Source of the DNA: Exophiala sp. HKRS030
Lineage: Eukaryota > Ascomycota > Eurotiomycetes > Chaetothyriales > Herpotrichiellaceae
Direction: 5' to 3'
Length of the DNA stretch: 64,000 nucleotides
Assembly: GCA_023897205.1 (NCBI GenBank)
Contig: JAHWDD010000001.1
Location: 3,286,001 to 3,350,000, forward strand
In this document: positions 11,509 to 25,547 of the stretch, one piece after another
Position numbering within the stretch: the stretch's first letter is position 1
Layout of the letters: each line of letters begins with the position of its first letter
Position numbers and translations under genes: made by a program
The notes under the pieces: generated by a model
Told to the model about the DNA's origin: nothing
The model's input: only the letters and a program-made list of their open reading frames with translations
Database searches by the model: none

Positions 11509-12437
11509 CAACATGCCTTAGTGCTAACTCGAGAATCAACAAAAATATCTCGAAACATCTCCCCTAAGCGGAGCGTCCGATTCGGTCTGGATTTGACTGC
11601 ATTCTCGACCTTTTCCTTTCGATGTTGCTCGTGGTCCTCGAACTCCGTATAAGGCGAGCACTGTACTTCATGAATGCCTCTTCTACGTGCCCTACGAAAG
11701 GCGAAGATGGTGACCGATATGAGCAACACCAGGACAACGACGCCACCGACAACAGAGCCGATGATTATCTTGGTATTCTTGTTCTCCCCGCCAGCATAGC
11801 CTGGACTTGCAAGGGGGACTGTTGTTGGACTGCTCAATGCCGTTACCGATGTTGACGACGTGCTTGTCGGTATTGCCGCTGTGAATGTCGGTAGGTTCGA
11901 TGTCAAAGTATGTGAGGCTGAACTCCTAGTTGTGCTCGCCGATGGAAGACTTGTGAAAACCGCCAGGGCGGCACTTGGTAACACTGAATCCGCCCCTTGG
12001 ATAATTCTCGCGCATATCGACGAAACCTCTGCAGTCTGATCGTATCACCATCAGTATCGAGCATCTACTGTCTTCACATCATCACTTCGTACCTGGTTGT
12101 TCATCGACAGGCAAATGGCTAGCATGGCCAGTTGGTTCGAAACTACCGCCTGCTGAACCCCTTGATTGCTAAATTGATTGCCCATTGTGCCAACCGTTAC
12201 AGACTTTACAGCATAAATCCCGAAGGTGATTGCTGCTCCAAAGCCGGCGACCTGTAACAGAGTTTGGATAACGAATTGGCCAACTGGCGGCGAGAGTCTC
12301 GCAACGTGCACTGTAGGTAGGCTTTCTTTATCCATCCTCCTTATCGGATTGGAATCATTTGGATGTATCGGATGTGTTCTTCGTGCATCTAGCTGCATTC
12401 GTTGCGTCATCCCACTTGCAGGATACAAACCTGCCAT
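11508..12437 (-). CDS. Putative membrane protein with Ser/Thr-rich linker, unknown function
   Basis: Two exons on the minus strand, 12437-12093 and 12035-11508, are joined over a 57-bp GTACG..CAG intron, about 290 residues. A hydrophobic stretch (FVIQTLLQVAGFGAAITFGI) lies in the first third. A Ser/Thr/Pro/Ala-rich linker likely to be O-glycosylated follows, then a strong transmembrane helix (IIIGSVVGGVVVLVLLISV) with a basic RRARRR stop-transfer motif and a short cytosolic tail. This layout resembles fungal single-pass cell-surface proteins of the mid2-like type, but I recognise no specific family. The start ATG at 12437 is not certain; an in-frame ATG slightly downstream would also keep the first hydrophobic segment. 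Confidence 0.6.
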
Positions 12438-15248
12438 ATTGAGTTACCCGAAGAAAGATTTGAGTTGATAACTCAGTCTGACTCGGCTTGCCACGTACGA
12501 ATGTCAAGGGCTTGTTGTTTCAATCCATAAAATGAACGTGACCTCGCAACGACATCAGAGATGGGCTCAGAAGATACACTGCAGAACTGCAGCCGCAAAT
12601 ATATGATAAGATGTCGATTGACATTTCAGCCCCATCAGGGGCATTCTTGCACAATCCTCGAATATTCTGGGAGAAAGCGATGTCTGAACCAACATTGGTC
12701 GGTAGGTGGTATGCTTCAAAGTTTCAAATACGGCGCTAGACGAGGCTGTGTGCCTACCCTTTCCCCCGCCCATCTAATCACTGGCCTGGGGCCAAACGCT
12801 GTCCCTTTGGGGCTGAGGATATACGAGGGATAAGCCCTCATGTCGACACCTTGGTTCCAAACCCCTATTAAGTCCGACGAAACTTTGCAGCTGCACTGAT
12901 AATTTCCATTTCCAATTATACATATGGCACAATGTATGCTCACCTCCGAGAAGCTAGTGCTCGACGGAAAACATCGACGATGACGCAAGATCGTATTGCA
13001 CTCAAGGGTGATGAGGGTGGGGGCCGAAGTAGACACTGTCTGCAATGGGTCCTCCCATTTGAGATGCCTTTGCACAGTCTGATGGAGGCCTCCTGAAATT
13101 TGAACCCAGAACCTAAGTTTACAGGTCCAGAGACGAATTCATTGCTGCGCGCGAGATCTCCTCGTCTGCAGTGTAGCTCGGCATCCCAAAAATGTTGCCT
13201 CTGTGCTGAACTACTGCCCCCTGGCCAATTATTGTGCATTATTTCATGAAACGTGGAATTCAACAATCAAACATGCTGTCGTGCACTCCTTTTCTGGAAT
13301 TATCACTCACATTATCCTGGGATATGCCTTACCAGGTCCGTGTGATCGCTGGAAAGGGTCACGAAGAGTCGCTGATATTGGCCAAAGTGCCTTGCTGAAG
13401 GCTTCGAGACTTTCTGCAGCTCACCGATAGGAAGTTGCTACTATAGCCACGAAGCTGTATCGTTCGCCGAAATGGGGGCCATGTATCCCAAGACAAAGGA
13501 GGAGGTCAATGGCTACCCTCGAAAACAGCACGTTTTTCCGGGTACTAGCAACTACGGTATGGCCACGCCTTGCCTCGCATTTCAGCATGGCCATCGTCGA
13601 ACGTTTTGCGTGAACATTGGTTCATCAAGAATTTGCAACTTACGACATGTCAATAAGAGGCGTGTCGCGGTATGATGTCTCTTGCATTCCCGTCACAATC
13701 AACATACACTGGACGGGAAATCCGGCCACTCTAATCAATGGCTGGAATATTTCCCACTTGGGTTCGAGACCAACAAGCCAGTTGCCCACGGTATGTTGGT
13801 TATCTCGCCACTGCTGTTGCTCTCGATGCTGTCCTTTTCAGCAAATAGCATATTCATATGCAGAATCTTTGTTAGGAGATGCACCGAGACGAATGGAAAA
13901 GCATTGCCGTGTTGCAGACCGGACCCGAAACAAGCCTGTTGATGACATGCTTCTGGAATTTGCCATGGACACGCTATGCTTCTAGCGATTGGGTCCGCAA
14001 CCCTTGAAGTGTCGCTGTCAGAATCTCATGGAGCATTTTTGTGGTCTTATTTCCAAAGTCGACTTCAACGGTATCATATAAAGTCCGTGCTTTTTCACCA
14101 CTCGATTTCAACCACCGGCAATCGTCCTTTTCTTCGCTACAGGGATATGGGTCCTTCACTTCGTCCCAACGTTCAGGCTGTCGCAAGTACAAGCCTTTTA
14201 CTTTCGGTTGCAGGAAGCCGTTGCATCATCGTTGCCGTTGCGGGTAACCCCACATCGGTTGAGCTAGATCAAGATAATCTACAGTCTCCGATACCACTAC
14301 AATGGGCCTTGTCGTTTAGCAATGTGAGGATTTCGATACAAGAGAGACGAGCTGCGGGCTTTAACCCCTGGCCAGGAAGGCACTCTCAAGTCGCAGATGC
14401 AGCTTTCCGAATTGATAAGTTGAGATGCTAACCAAGGGGAACTGCTGAGCGTAGAAAATGCACAACCTGGATCGTGCCTTATGAGACAGAAGATTGAGAC
14501 ACGTGCTCACCCAGTCCCATTACGGGCGTGATCTCCCAAGAACACACAGAAAGTGATAATCTTGTCGGAACTGCAACGTTCTGACCAGTCACACAAGCAA
14601 TATGGCCAACAATGCCACTGGCCTTGTAGGCAGTTGAGTAAGGCGTCCAACAGAACAAGCATTGCTCTGGCGATCGTGAACTGTCGAACCAGGTGCTACC
14701 AACGACGAATTGGCATTCTTTCGACAAACAGCTAGCTATTCTGCCGATCGCCCAGCCCGAATAGCTCGTACTCGTAAAACATGGGGGTTTCATTGGCGTA
14801 AGACGCTATGCAGTGGAGGCCATGACGCAAAGTTTTGGACCCCAGATCTTTGGGCCAGGGGTCTTTCTGGATCAGTGGAAACTTGGAAGACATGTGAACA
14901 GCGTAGAGCAGGCTTGCAGAAACAGGCCAAGGAATGAGTTGAAGCAGTTACTTAGAGTGTGGATTGATATAACTCAAGGTGGGTTTCTTTCTGTGTTCAG
15001 TTTCATTTTTCACCGAGGTCTTGATCTCCGTCGAGTGTGTCAAGCGTTGTAACTGTTTATGCTGTCAAAAATCAGGCAGATACATAACACTGTCATATCC
15101 GACCTCGTTCAATAAGCGATTTGTTACATTCTCGCCGGTCCTACATATGTACTTGAGCCAGCTGATACGGCTCCGAGTTCTCACAAAGCCACCCCTTTTG
15201 TGCTGAGATAATATCAATTGTCCTCCCTGGTTACAGAGAGCATTTGCG
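12438..15248. other. 2.8-kb region without a supportable gene
   Basis: Many short frames (60-150 codons) occur on both strands, but none shows domain-like sequence and I could not join them through plausible introns. It may be old intergenic DNA or decayed coding sequence. The last 150 bases precede the tubby-like gene. Confidence 0.45.
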
Positions 15249-16217
15249 ATGGCAACAATGGCATCAACTACGACTGTTTCCGACTCAGGGATCGACATGT
15301 CGGTCGATTCTCCCAAGCAGATCATTTCACATACAGACACAGACAAAGAAGTCGCAGTTCCAGTCACCGACACGGACAAGCAGACCTACGACCGGACAGC
15401 AGACTCTAGCAAGGAAGTCCACCGGTCACCATTGGACACGGAAAAGATCTTCGTCCCTAACCTTCCGCCGACAAGTTCACAGAAAGAGGTCGCATTCCCC
15501 TCCAACAACACGGACAAAGAGCTTCTTCTCGCAGACAGCAATGAGTCGACGACACCGCCAAGTCCCGCATCAGCACCAATCTCGATCTTTCGGTTAGAGA
15601 AATCCAACCCCTTGGGACTAGTCCTGCCGCAGAACCAGAAACTACTACTCCGATCACTTCATCCGATCGACAAAACCGACCAAGGCGCGGCATTCGTCAC
15701 GGACGAGATGGACTGGCTCGACATCATGTCCGTCAACCCACCACCATTCGAGCTGTACACGGCGCACGACTTCAAGCAAACAGAATTGGTTGCGCGGTTC
15801 CTGCCCCGTGGCTGGCAGGGTCTCGTAGGCATGACGAGCGAGTTCGAGGTTTCGGCCCAAGGCGACCGGCAGAAGTGGGAAGTGCTCAGAAAAGGCATCA
15901 TGCGGACGTATCGCCTCAGAGGCCTGCTTGGCCAGAAAGGGCGGGAATATGTGTGGAAGGGGAGTTCGAAGACGGCCAAGGCCATGGCTGGCGGCGAACA
16001 GCAGTCGCGAATGGGAAATTTGAAGCTCGTCACTACTGAGGGTGTGGTCTTGGCTGTCTGGCAGCAATGGAGAGACTCACATATCCTGGGGGATGTGTTG
16101 ATCTTTGACAGCGCAAGGACAGAACTCGCTGTCGAGGTCATTCTCACGAGTTGTATCTGTGTGGTCTCGGCCGAGAGGGCCAATGGTTGGAATTGGGTGG
16201 GTGGGCTTGGGAAATGA
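15249..16217 (+). CDS. Conserved fungal protein with a possible tubby/LURP-one-like C-terminal fold
   Basis: Single exon, 322 residues. The first 110 residues are low-complexity, with repeated DTDKE / DTDK-type motifs rich in Ser, Thr and Asp. The remainder looks folded: FRLEKSNPLGLVL, FELYTAHDF, REYVWKGSS, NLKLVTTEGVVLAVW and VEVILTSCICVVSAER. Alternating hydrophobic strands, a Y-x-W-K strand, then a L-x-V-x-A strand and a final helix resemble the fungal tubby-C-terminal/LURP-one-like beta-barrel proteins. That assignment comes from pattern memory only. No catalytic motif, signal peptide or transmembrane segment is visible. Function unknown. Confidence 0.6.
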   Translation: MATMASTTTVSDSGIDMSVDSPKQIISHTDTDKEVAVPVTDTDKQTYDRTADSSKEVHRSPLDTEKIFVPNLPPTSSQKEVAFPSNNTDKELLLADSNESTTPPSPASAPISIFRLEKSNPLGLVLPQNQKLLLRSLHPIDKTDQGAAFVTDEMDWLDIMSVNPPPFELYTAHDFKQTELVARFLPRGWQGLVGMTSEFEVSAQGDRQKWEVLRKGIMRTYRLRGLLGQKGREYVWKGSSKTAKAMAGGEQQSRMGNLKLVTTEGVVLAVWQQWRDSHILGDVLIFDSARTELAVEVILTSCICVVSAERANGWNWVGGLGK

Positions 16218-17210
16218 GTGAATGACCAAGTGATGTACGGGAACATGTCTTCGAGGTCGCGAGTTGTGATGAAGCTGTAATCTGGCGAACGAGAACCCTA
16301 GCCCTACTCCGTTTTGTTTGCAGTCATGAAATTGTGAGACGTCAGAGATATACCCATTGAATTAAATAGTCCTTTTGTATTGTTGGAATGCTTCCTGCCG
16401 TTGATGTTGATCCTCTTGTCTTGCTCCTGGATACATGCCACTTGAGCTCAGGCGCAGGATCACAAGGTCATCATGTTAGCCATCCGTACCCGTCGTCATT
16501 ACCCTGGTGAGCAAAGCCCATCCTTCCGTCTGATGATAAAGATGATGACGGACATACAGCCGTGCGGACGTGCAGTGGAAATAGACACCCTACCAACATC
16601 ACGAGCCAAGTTACTGGACATACGTGCAAACGTCTAACCAGAAACCCTCCCAAACTCTCCAAGTGATCACTTACGCTAGGTCTCATTGGCAACCCATCCT
16701 TATCGGGCATTATCAACCAACTCGGATGGACCACCACCTTTTGCTGCTTAGTCAAAGAGTTTGTTCCGCTCTGCAAGCAAGCCCTCCAGAGTCCAGCTTA
16801 CCCCGCTCACGAAGGCTTACAGAGGCCAATAATGCTGAATCAAAGAGCCCAGGCGCGAGCTCTCTTCGTTCGCCCAATACAGGCATCATACATGTGACTG
16901 GACTGCTTGGGGGAACGACCAAAACTGGTACGGGTGCTGTCCTTTGCTGAGTCACTATACTTTCTGGTCCCGTAAGAAAGCTGCATTTGAGTTAATCGGA
17001 TGCATGCAAAAAGCTACAGTGAACTAACTACATATCGTCGACACAAGTGTCCCGATTTTCGCTTTTATCATGTCAGCCTCGCTCTTGATCTCTGGTATTT
17101 CTGGCATCCGAAGGTCCATTCCTCGCTGCTCCTAAAAGTGAAATTGTGGTGAGTGTGTAGGAGATACAAGAATCCAACGAAAGAAGCCCAATCCTCTTAA
17201 AGGCTCGACC
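16218..17210. other. Intergenic region, no gene seen
   Basis: Short frames only. It holds the 3' flank of the tubby-like gene and the promoter of the next conserved gene. Confidence 0.5.
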
Positions 17211-18981
17211 ATGCCGTTCGTCCACCCGAAGACCGCGAAGACCGTGGCACTCGGTCCAGAGTCTCTCTTGCGTCTTGGAGTCGCGCGAGTCGATCCCTAT
17301 ACGAGCTATGTGGCGTTCTTACTGTTCCACGAGATGAATCTCTCGATCAAAGGTCAGCGGAACATGAATACTGCATTTGCCAATTTGCCGGTATTCACGA
17401 CGATTGCACCAGACCAGCGGCTGTCCTTTGGATGGGGGACTGTCAGTGCTATCCACGACCGCGCGGTGCATGAAGGGTCATATGACCATTTAGCCGTGAT
17501 GACGGCTATAGGCGAGTGTTTCCACGAAGTATATGGAGCGAAGATCCTGCATGAGCTGGCGGCTGCCGTGGCTGGGCCCGAGGATGCTACTCCTCATTAT
17601 TCGCAGTGGAAGGCTGCGCTTCATGCTTGTCACGGGATATTGGCGACGACCGACTTTGGGCAATTGGTCGAAGATTATCTCAGGCTGGATCCGTACAGTA
17701 TACGGGGCGTCACGGACATTGCGGCACTATATCATCCCAAAGTCGTTGCTCAAGCGCTACAAGCGTTGATCCGGGTTAGCGGCGGGCATGAGAAACATGT
17801 CACTTTCACGGGAAGTGCAGTTATATCGTGGTTTGGCGCGGTAGCGGAGTGGCATTGTGATCTTCGAGTTGAAGTTTTCTCGGACGACGGCACACCACTC
17901 CATGCCACACATAAAGGGCAAGATGCGCAGGTGACACTGGTGTTCGTGGAAAAGCCTGGCATTGAAGCGTCTTTCCAACCGTGGCAGAAAAGTTCCACTG
18001 TGAATTTTGGGGACTGAGTATAGAGGAGAAGAGCTATTCATCTCACGTCCACGTCACGCCGTTTAGCGGGCGAGTGGCGTGGCAATCGCTCCTGCCGAGG
18101 GTGTTTGGAAAGAGCTTTCACTATCTCGACCATGAAGAGTCCAAGGCTTTTGGAGGTATGATCGGTGGCGCTGCAAAGCTGTTCGAAGATCTGGCTCTCG
18201 GGAGAGGGCACGAGAAACAGGCTCTGGTCTCAACGCAGAATAAAGGCAACACAGCATCATTTGGAAGCGGACTTATACAGACCCTTACAAATTGGCTACC
18301 GGAGCTGAGACGTTTCCAGGGAAGAATGGAGCGAGCATTGAAGCTAAGCCTCGAAGACGCATCCGCTGCATATCGGGAGTATTTGAATAAGATCAGGAGG
18401 ACCTGCCATTGCGGCATCTGCTCACCAAAAGAAGAAGTCGACAAGGAGAACGAGGGATGTCCGCCGTCGCATGGACATTGCCTAGCCGTCATGGTCGAGA
18501 CCATCATCTCGCTCGGCCTCGTCCTCTCCAACATGACCGTCTCTCCATCAATTGTGCCATCCAGAGCGGGCATCCAGAGCTTCTACAGAGGGCAGGTCCA
18601 GAAGAGAATGGAGGCGCGGGCTTACATTGGACCGAGCATTTCAAGCTGGTCTACGGCAACGAATGGAACGCCCCTGACGCGCGTCGGCTGCAGAATGCCG
18701 TCCAGATCTTCTCCGGGTCGAGACCGGAGATCGACCTGCCGCCTAACATCGTAGCGATTGCTCACGAAGGCATCTGTGCGTATTTTGTCATGATAGGCAA
18801 ACAGTGGGATGCCGGCGTCCAGGACCAAGTCAAGTTAATTCGAGTCGTGAGCGGGTGTATCAATGTGCGAGAGAAACTATTCGACCGAGCCGCTCTCGGG
18901 GCTGTAAAGGGGCAGAATGCTGAGGATTTCTGGGAGGAGCTTCCCTTTGCACACCTGCCAGAGCCACTGTTTGTTAAGTGA
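17211..18981 (+). CDS. Conserved Pezizomycotina protein of unknown function, interrupted by two apparent frameshifts
   Basis: Three overlapping frames (17211-18017, about 18010-18590, about 18595-18981) continue one another. The start reads MPFVHPKTAKTV; later come FLLFHEMN, LSFGWGTVSAIHDRAVH, AIGECFHEVYGA, SAVISWFGAVAEW, FSGRVAWQSLLPRVFG, a TCHCGIC cysteine cluster, and HCLAVMVETIISLGLVLSNM. This order matches a large uncharacterised family I know from filamentous ascomycetes. Each frame change needs one added base; GGGG at 18009-18012 and GGG at 18590-18592 are the natural places. With both, the total length is exactly 591 codons. No intron-like junction explains either break. It is either a functional gene with consensus errors or a recent pseudogene. 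Biochemical role unknown. Confidence 0.7.
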
Positions 18982-19869
18982 AGGGGATATCGGGGCGTTC
19001 TCGTACTTTTTCATGGTGTGTGTGATCATGGACTCCAGACCGTGGGTGCAGATTTCTGATAGCCAAGGAATATGGCGTTGGCAAGAAACCAGGCTTGTCA
19101 CGGACGAAAGGAAATCCTTATCACGAGATTTTGCCGCCCTTGATATATATATCTCTCACAGCTGCTTAGTTCGAACAGCGTGCCCAGTGTATGGAAGAAA
19201 TTAGCGTGGAACAATGAAACTTAGGCATGAAAATGAAATGAAGCGGTCGGATATGTCTCGGGGAATACCCACGACGGTAGCAAAGGCGGGTTTCCACCAG
19301 GCTGAGACAGAGCCTTGGTGGGTTCAGGGACGGGATGGGGATTGCAACGTTTTATCGCCGTTGGCTATAGGCTCTTGGGGTTTTGAAATGAACCTCTTTT
19401 ATTGGTTTTTCGTTCCAAGCTCTCAATTTTAGAGTCTTTGAACACCGAGTTCCCCCAAGTGATTACACTTTAAGCGAGTTCTTTTTGTGGGTGACCAGGA
19501 CAAAGCTGGTGGTAGTCGCTTGCTGACTACGCCTGCGTCACACGTTGGTTTCCGTTGGCTCCGCCTGACGAATTGGATGCAGGGGGTTTCTCTCCGACCG
19601 TCCAAGCTTGCTCTCGGGTGCTGGTCGGTCGAGACATTTCTCCCTTGCTTTTGCCTGGAAGTGATGTAACTAATTAGCTAGCTTAGTTGATAGGTTCCCC
19701 TTCGACATCAGACAACAACGCAATAACAAACTAAACCACGCATTTACCTGGTCTCTCTGTAGCAATTTCTTTGCACAAGCCGGCCCGCTGTCCCCTACAC
19801 AGCATATCGATCACCTTTTGGTTGTCGAGAAAGAAACAGATAACGTGACGACCACAGCTGCTATCCGAG
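18982..19869. other. Intergenic region and promoter of ACH1
   Basis: No gene seen. The sequence around 19690-19860 looks like the 5' leader of ACH1. Confidence 0.5.
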
Positions 19870-21713
<1,844 letters not shown>

Positions 21714-23331
21714 GTTGTGTCCCATTCATTCAGCCGTGTAATAGTCAGCACTTGACTTGACAGAGGGATTGAGAGAGAGTGAGGCAGACCGAAATCCTCG
21801 CCGATTGAGCTCGATTTCCGTAAAAGCAGTCATCTTGCCAAGGAGCATCCGTTGTATAGTCTGAGTAACCTTCTACGTTGTTTTACCTTCGGGGCTCACA
21901 TGCGCCCGCCAAGAACATATACGTCCTTGATAATGTATTTGTTTCATGACGATCACTCTGTGAAGGTCGGCTATCTTGTCGAGCGACCCCGTGACTTCGA
22001 CACAGATTGTACGAGTAGAAGTCGGTAATCCTTGGAGACGAGACCCAGTGCACAACATATGTAACATGCCTTGTGTTTTACTTAAGTACGATTGTTCGGC
22101 TAGGAAACGGGTCGATACGTGGGGGTGGGGGAAGACGGGATGTTCTGCGTCAGTGGAGGTGACCACGACGGCACGGGACATAATGCATGCGCTGTGGATG
22201 TCCTTCGTATACTAGCTCAGAAGCTACGCAACAAGCTGATATTGTACCTAGGTATATATTGCCGAAGCTGTGCGGAAAATCGAAGGCATTTATTGAACCA
22301 TCTTGGCACGCGGAATTGCATGTCTTGAACATTTGCTGTGATCAAGTATCCGGTTCTATTAGCCGTCGGATTGTATTGTGGCCCTACATCAACCATGCAC
22401 TGTGACGAGTATAGCAGGTTCCTTCCATAGCTGATTAAGCGAGGCATGCCCGCAGAGTGTCGTCATAAGCAGCTCGACATCGACCCCAAGGGCTTTTGAA
22501 TTATCGTCATTGTTGTTACCATGGTGTACTTGGCCAAAAGGCTGAGAAAGAAGAGCAATGACAATGACCATCCCCTGGCTGTCGTCTTTGCGTTGAAAAA
22601 ATCTCTCTGGCATGTATCAGCTTGCTCGATTCTGCTTACTTCTTGAGAAGCCAGTTCAAGTGGCATGACTCTTTCCCGTACGTCCTTTTTCCCGGGCCAA
22701 CAATGCACCAAATTTCTGGGCATTGGCAACAGTAACCCAGAATTCCCCGTCGCGACATGCCTATAGTTGTGATCGAACATTCTGACTCGCAACTCCGCAA
22801 TGGAAGGTGGTGCCAGGTCCACTTAATTCAAGTTGATTTTCTTTCCCACGGGGGTGGATCTGAATGACGCCCCACCGTGAAGCCCACATGAATGCCCAGT
22901 TCCCATCACTCACCTTTTCATATTACCCTATGCGGTAACCCGGAGCCGCATAGAAGGCGAATCATCAATCAGAATGATGATTTGATCAGTGGTTATAGGC
23001 TATGTATATGACAATGGGGAGGAGTTCACCGTCTCTACCAAGACGGGACAAGATCTGCAATGGGGGTTTCGGTACATCGACCGGCGAGAGGACCGTTTTC
23101 TCGAAGCATGCCGAACATGGGGGTTGAATCTTCTGATCGCATATAAAACGTCACTGGTTCAGAGATCCCCATGGTTTCTTCCTTTGAGCGTACGACCCGA
23201 CTTGTCTTTAGTAATTCCGAGGTTGTTTCACTGAGTTTGTTGGGTATTGTTTCTCGAGTCCATCATCCCTACAATCGAATATACAGCACATCCCCCAGCA
23301 TAGATTCACGCCTGAGAAGGCATCTCTAGAC
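21714..23331. other. Intergenic region and promoter of the sugar transporter
   Basis: No gene seen. An inverted CGG pair 380 bp before the transporter start is listed separately. Confidence 0.5.
22928..22953. promoter_or_regulatory. Perfect inverted repeat with CGG-N10-CCG, candidate Zn2Cys6 factor site
   Basis: CTATGCGG (22928-22935) and its exact reverse complement CCGCATAG (22946-22953) flank a 10-bp spacer. Opposed CGG triplets at fixed spacing are the recognition form of dimeric Gal4-type zinc-cluster regulators; N10 is the spacing known for yeast Put3. It lies about 380 bp upstream of the transporter ATG, a usual activator position. The factor is unknown. Confidence 0.5.
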
Positions 23332-25547
23332 ATGGGTCGCAAGTATCTAGGCGGTACAGGCAACCGGCTGACCGTGTGGATATCCATTGCAGCGTCAACG
23401 GTACTCGTATTCTATGGTTATGATCAGGTGAGCTCCCTGTTCGCCTAGGCAAAGGCAAAGACCAGAAGAAGCTGATATCATGTTGCTCTCGGCGTTTAGG
23501 GGGTGTTTGGAAATGTTCTCGTTTCTGAAGATTTCTTGAATGAGATGGGAAATCCCAACGCAAAGGACCAGGGAACCATGACTTCTGTATACAATCTTGG
23601 TTGCTTTGCTGGCGCGTACGTGAACTTGAACTGTCCACATGTCGGACAATCGCTGATTTGTGCAGGATGAGCACTATTTATACTGGTGACAAACTCGGTC
23701 GGCCACGCACATTGATCGTTGGCAGCGGCATCATTGCCCTTGGAGCAATAGTCCAGACTGTCTGCTGGTCCATGGGTCAGATGATGGCTGGCAGAGTCAT
23801 TGCCGGACTGGGGACAGGCATGAACACAGCCACTGCTGGTGTATGGCAATCCGAAACGAGTAAGATGCAAAGTCGTGGAAAGTTGGTCATTATACAGATG
23901 GCCAACTGTATCACCGGGTTTTGCCTCTCAAATTGGCTGACTTTGGGTTTCTCTTTCGCACCTGGTAGCGTTGCGTGGCGATTTCCTCTGGCGTTTCAAG
24001 CATGTAAGCTTCCTGCTCCTTGACCAGACTTTTTGGTACGTCGAAAGACTCTAATAGATCTGGCCTAGTCTTCACACTCTTGATTTGGGCGATGTGCCCC
24101 TTTTTGCCCGACTCACCTCGACTTCTCATACGTAAAGGCAAGTATGACGATGCACTTGACGTTCTGGCCGCCCTAGAGGGCAACGGTGCCACGCGAGACT
24201 CGCCACACGTACGTGCCACTTTCAACAACATCAAGGATGTTCTGGACCGAGAGGGTGCTGTTTCCTATACATGGTGGCAACTGATCACAGGTCGCGGCCC
24301 GAGCGGTGTCGTCCGAAGAATGTGCTTAGGCGCATATATGCAAGCAATGAACCAGATCTCAGGTGAGTTAATATCAAGGACAAGATTCCTTTCAGATGTT
24401 CGCTGACGTGACCTTTCAACACAGGCATTAATGTTAGTAAATTGAAAATTCGATCACCTTGTGGAACCAGTACTCAATCTCAGACAGGTCACATCCTACT
24501 ACATGACTTACGTCTTCATCAATGCCCTCGGTTATGACGAGCTTCGGTAAGTTCACTGGTTCTTGAAGCATTTGACGTTGCTGGTGGATACAATTCTGAC
24601 TCGATATGTTTTGGTGCAGAGCTCGCATCCTCGCAGCAGTTGGCTCGGTGGATTATCTGATCTTCAGTTTTCTCGCGTATTTCGTCATCGAACGGTATGG
24701 CCGTCGAAAGGTCATGATGAGTTCCGCCGCTGGGTGCGCCACCTGCTGGATCGTTATCAGTATCGCCATCGGCCTCCAGGAGCATGGAACGGGTGATTCC
24801 TTCAAACTTGGGGCTCTAGCAGTATCTGGCTTCTTTTTCTTTTGGGCCGCTTTTGCTTTAGGCGTCTTAGGAGTGCCGGTGAGTCCATTTGCGATGGTTG
24901 TAGAGCCGAAATGGTGGATGAAAGTGAGGTTTTGTTGCATATCGAAATTCATCTTCACTGAAATAATTGCGGAACAATATTGTTCCCCGTCAGTGTCATT
25001 TGAAAACTTGCAGACGACTCCTTCCTTCCCCCAGCCTCGCATGCATTTTGCCTCACCTCCAGAGATGCAGAAAGACAAAGGCTAACGAGTTGGCTGATGT
25101 AAATAGTGGCTGTATCCAACCGAAATCAACCATCTGGCATTCCGAGCCAAAGGGGCATCAATCGCCATGTCGACCAACTGGATCATGAACTACATGGTGG
25201 CGCAGATCACTCCTCCCGGTATTGCGAACCTGGGGTACAAGTTCTGGATCATTTGGGCGGTCATCTGTGCATCGTTTGTGCCGACCACGTACTTCTTCTA
25301 TCCCGAGACGGCTAACCGTACGCTCGAGGATATCGACCGCTATTTCGCCGAGCACAGGAACATTTTTGTCTTCAAGGACAAAGTGGCCACACAATTGAAG
25401 AGACCCGAGCAGTGGGAGGCCCTCGAGGCAGAGTTCGAGAGAAAGGCTGAGGAGGACAAGATTCGTGCCGGTCAGGACCATGAACAGGCTGATCTTGAGG
25501 CTGGTGGTGGTGGGGCAAAGACCGATGTTGTGCACCTGGAGAAGTAA
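23332..25547 (+). CDS. MFS sugar transporter (hexose-type), eight exons including an 8-nt microexon
   Basis: Exons: 23332-23427, 23500-23615, 23666-24003, 24069-24362, 24425-24432, 24488-24546, 24620-24878 and 25107-25547. The protein carries the sugar-porter signature set: FYGYDQGVFG in TM1, GDKLGRPR after TM2, GRVIAGLGTGMNT, PDSPRLL after TM6, QAMNQISGINVTSYY in TM7, YFVIERYGRRK, GVPWLYPTEI, and PETANRTLEDID after TM12. It should be a 12-helix plasma-membrane proton symporter or facilitator; the sugar is not predictable from these motifs. The last intron is unusually long (228 bp). The tail after TM12 is charged and ends with a short Gly run. A CGG inverted repeat lies upstream. Confidence 0.92.

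Noticed and set aside
12438..15248. Possible transposon or cysteine-rich secreted protein (14479-14793 minus)
   Set aside because: No terminal repeats, transposase or reverse-transcriptase motifs are seen. The cysteine spacing does not fit hydrophobins, and no signal peptide or exon joining is evident.
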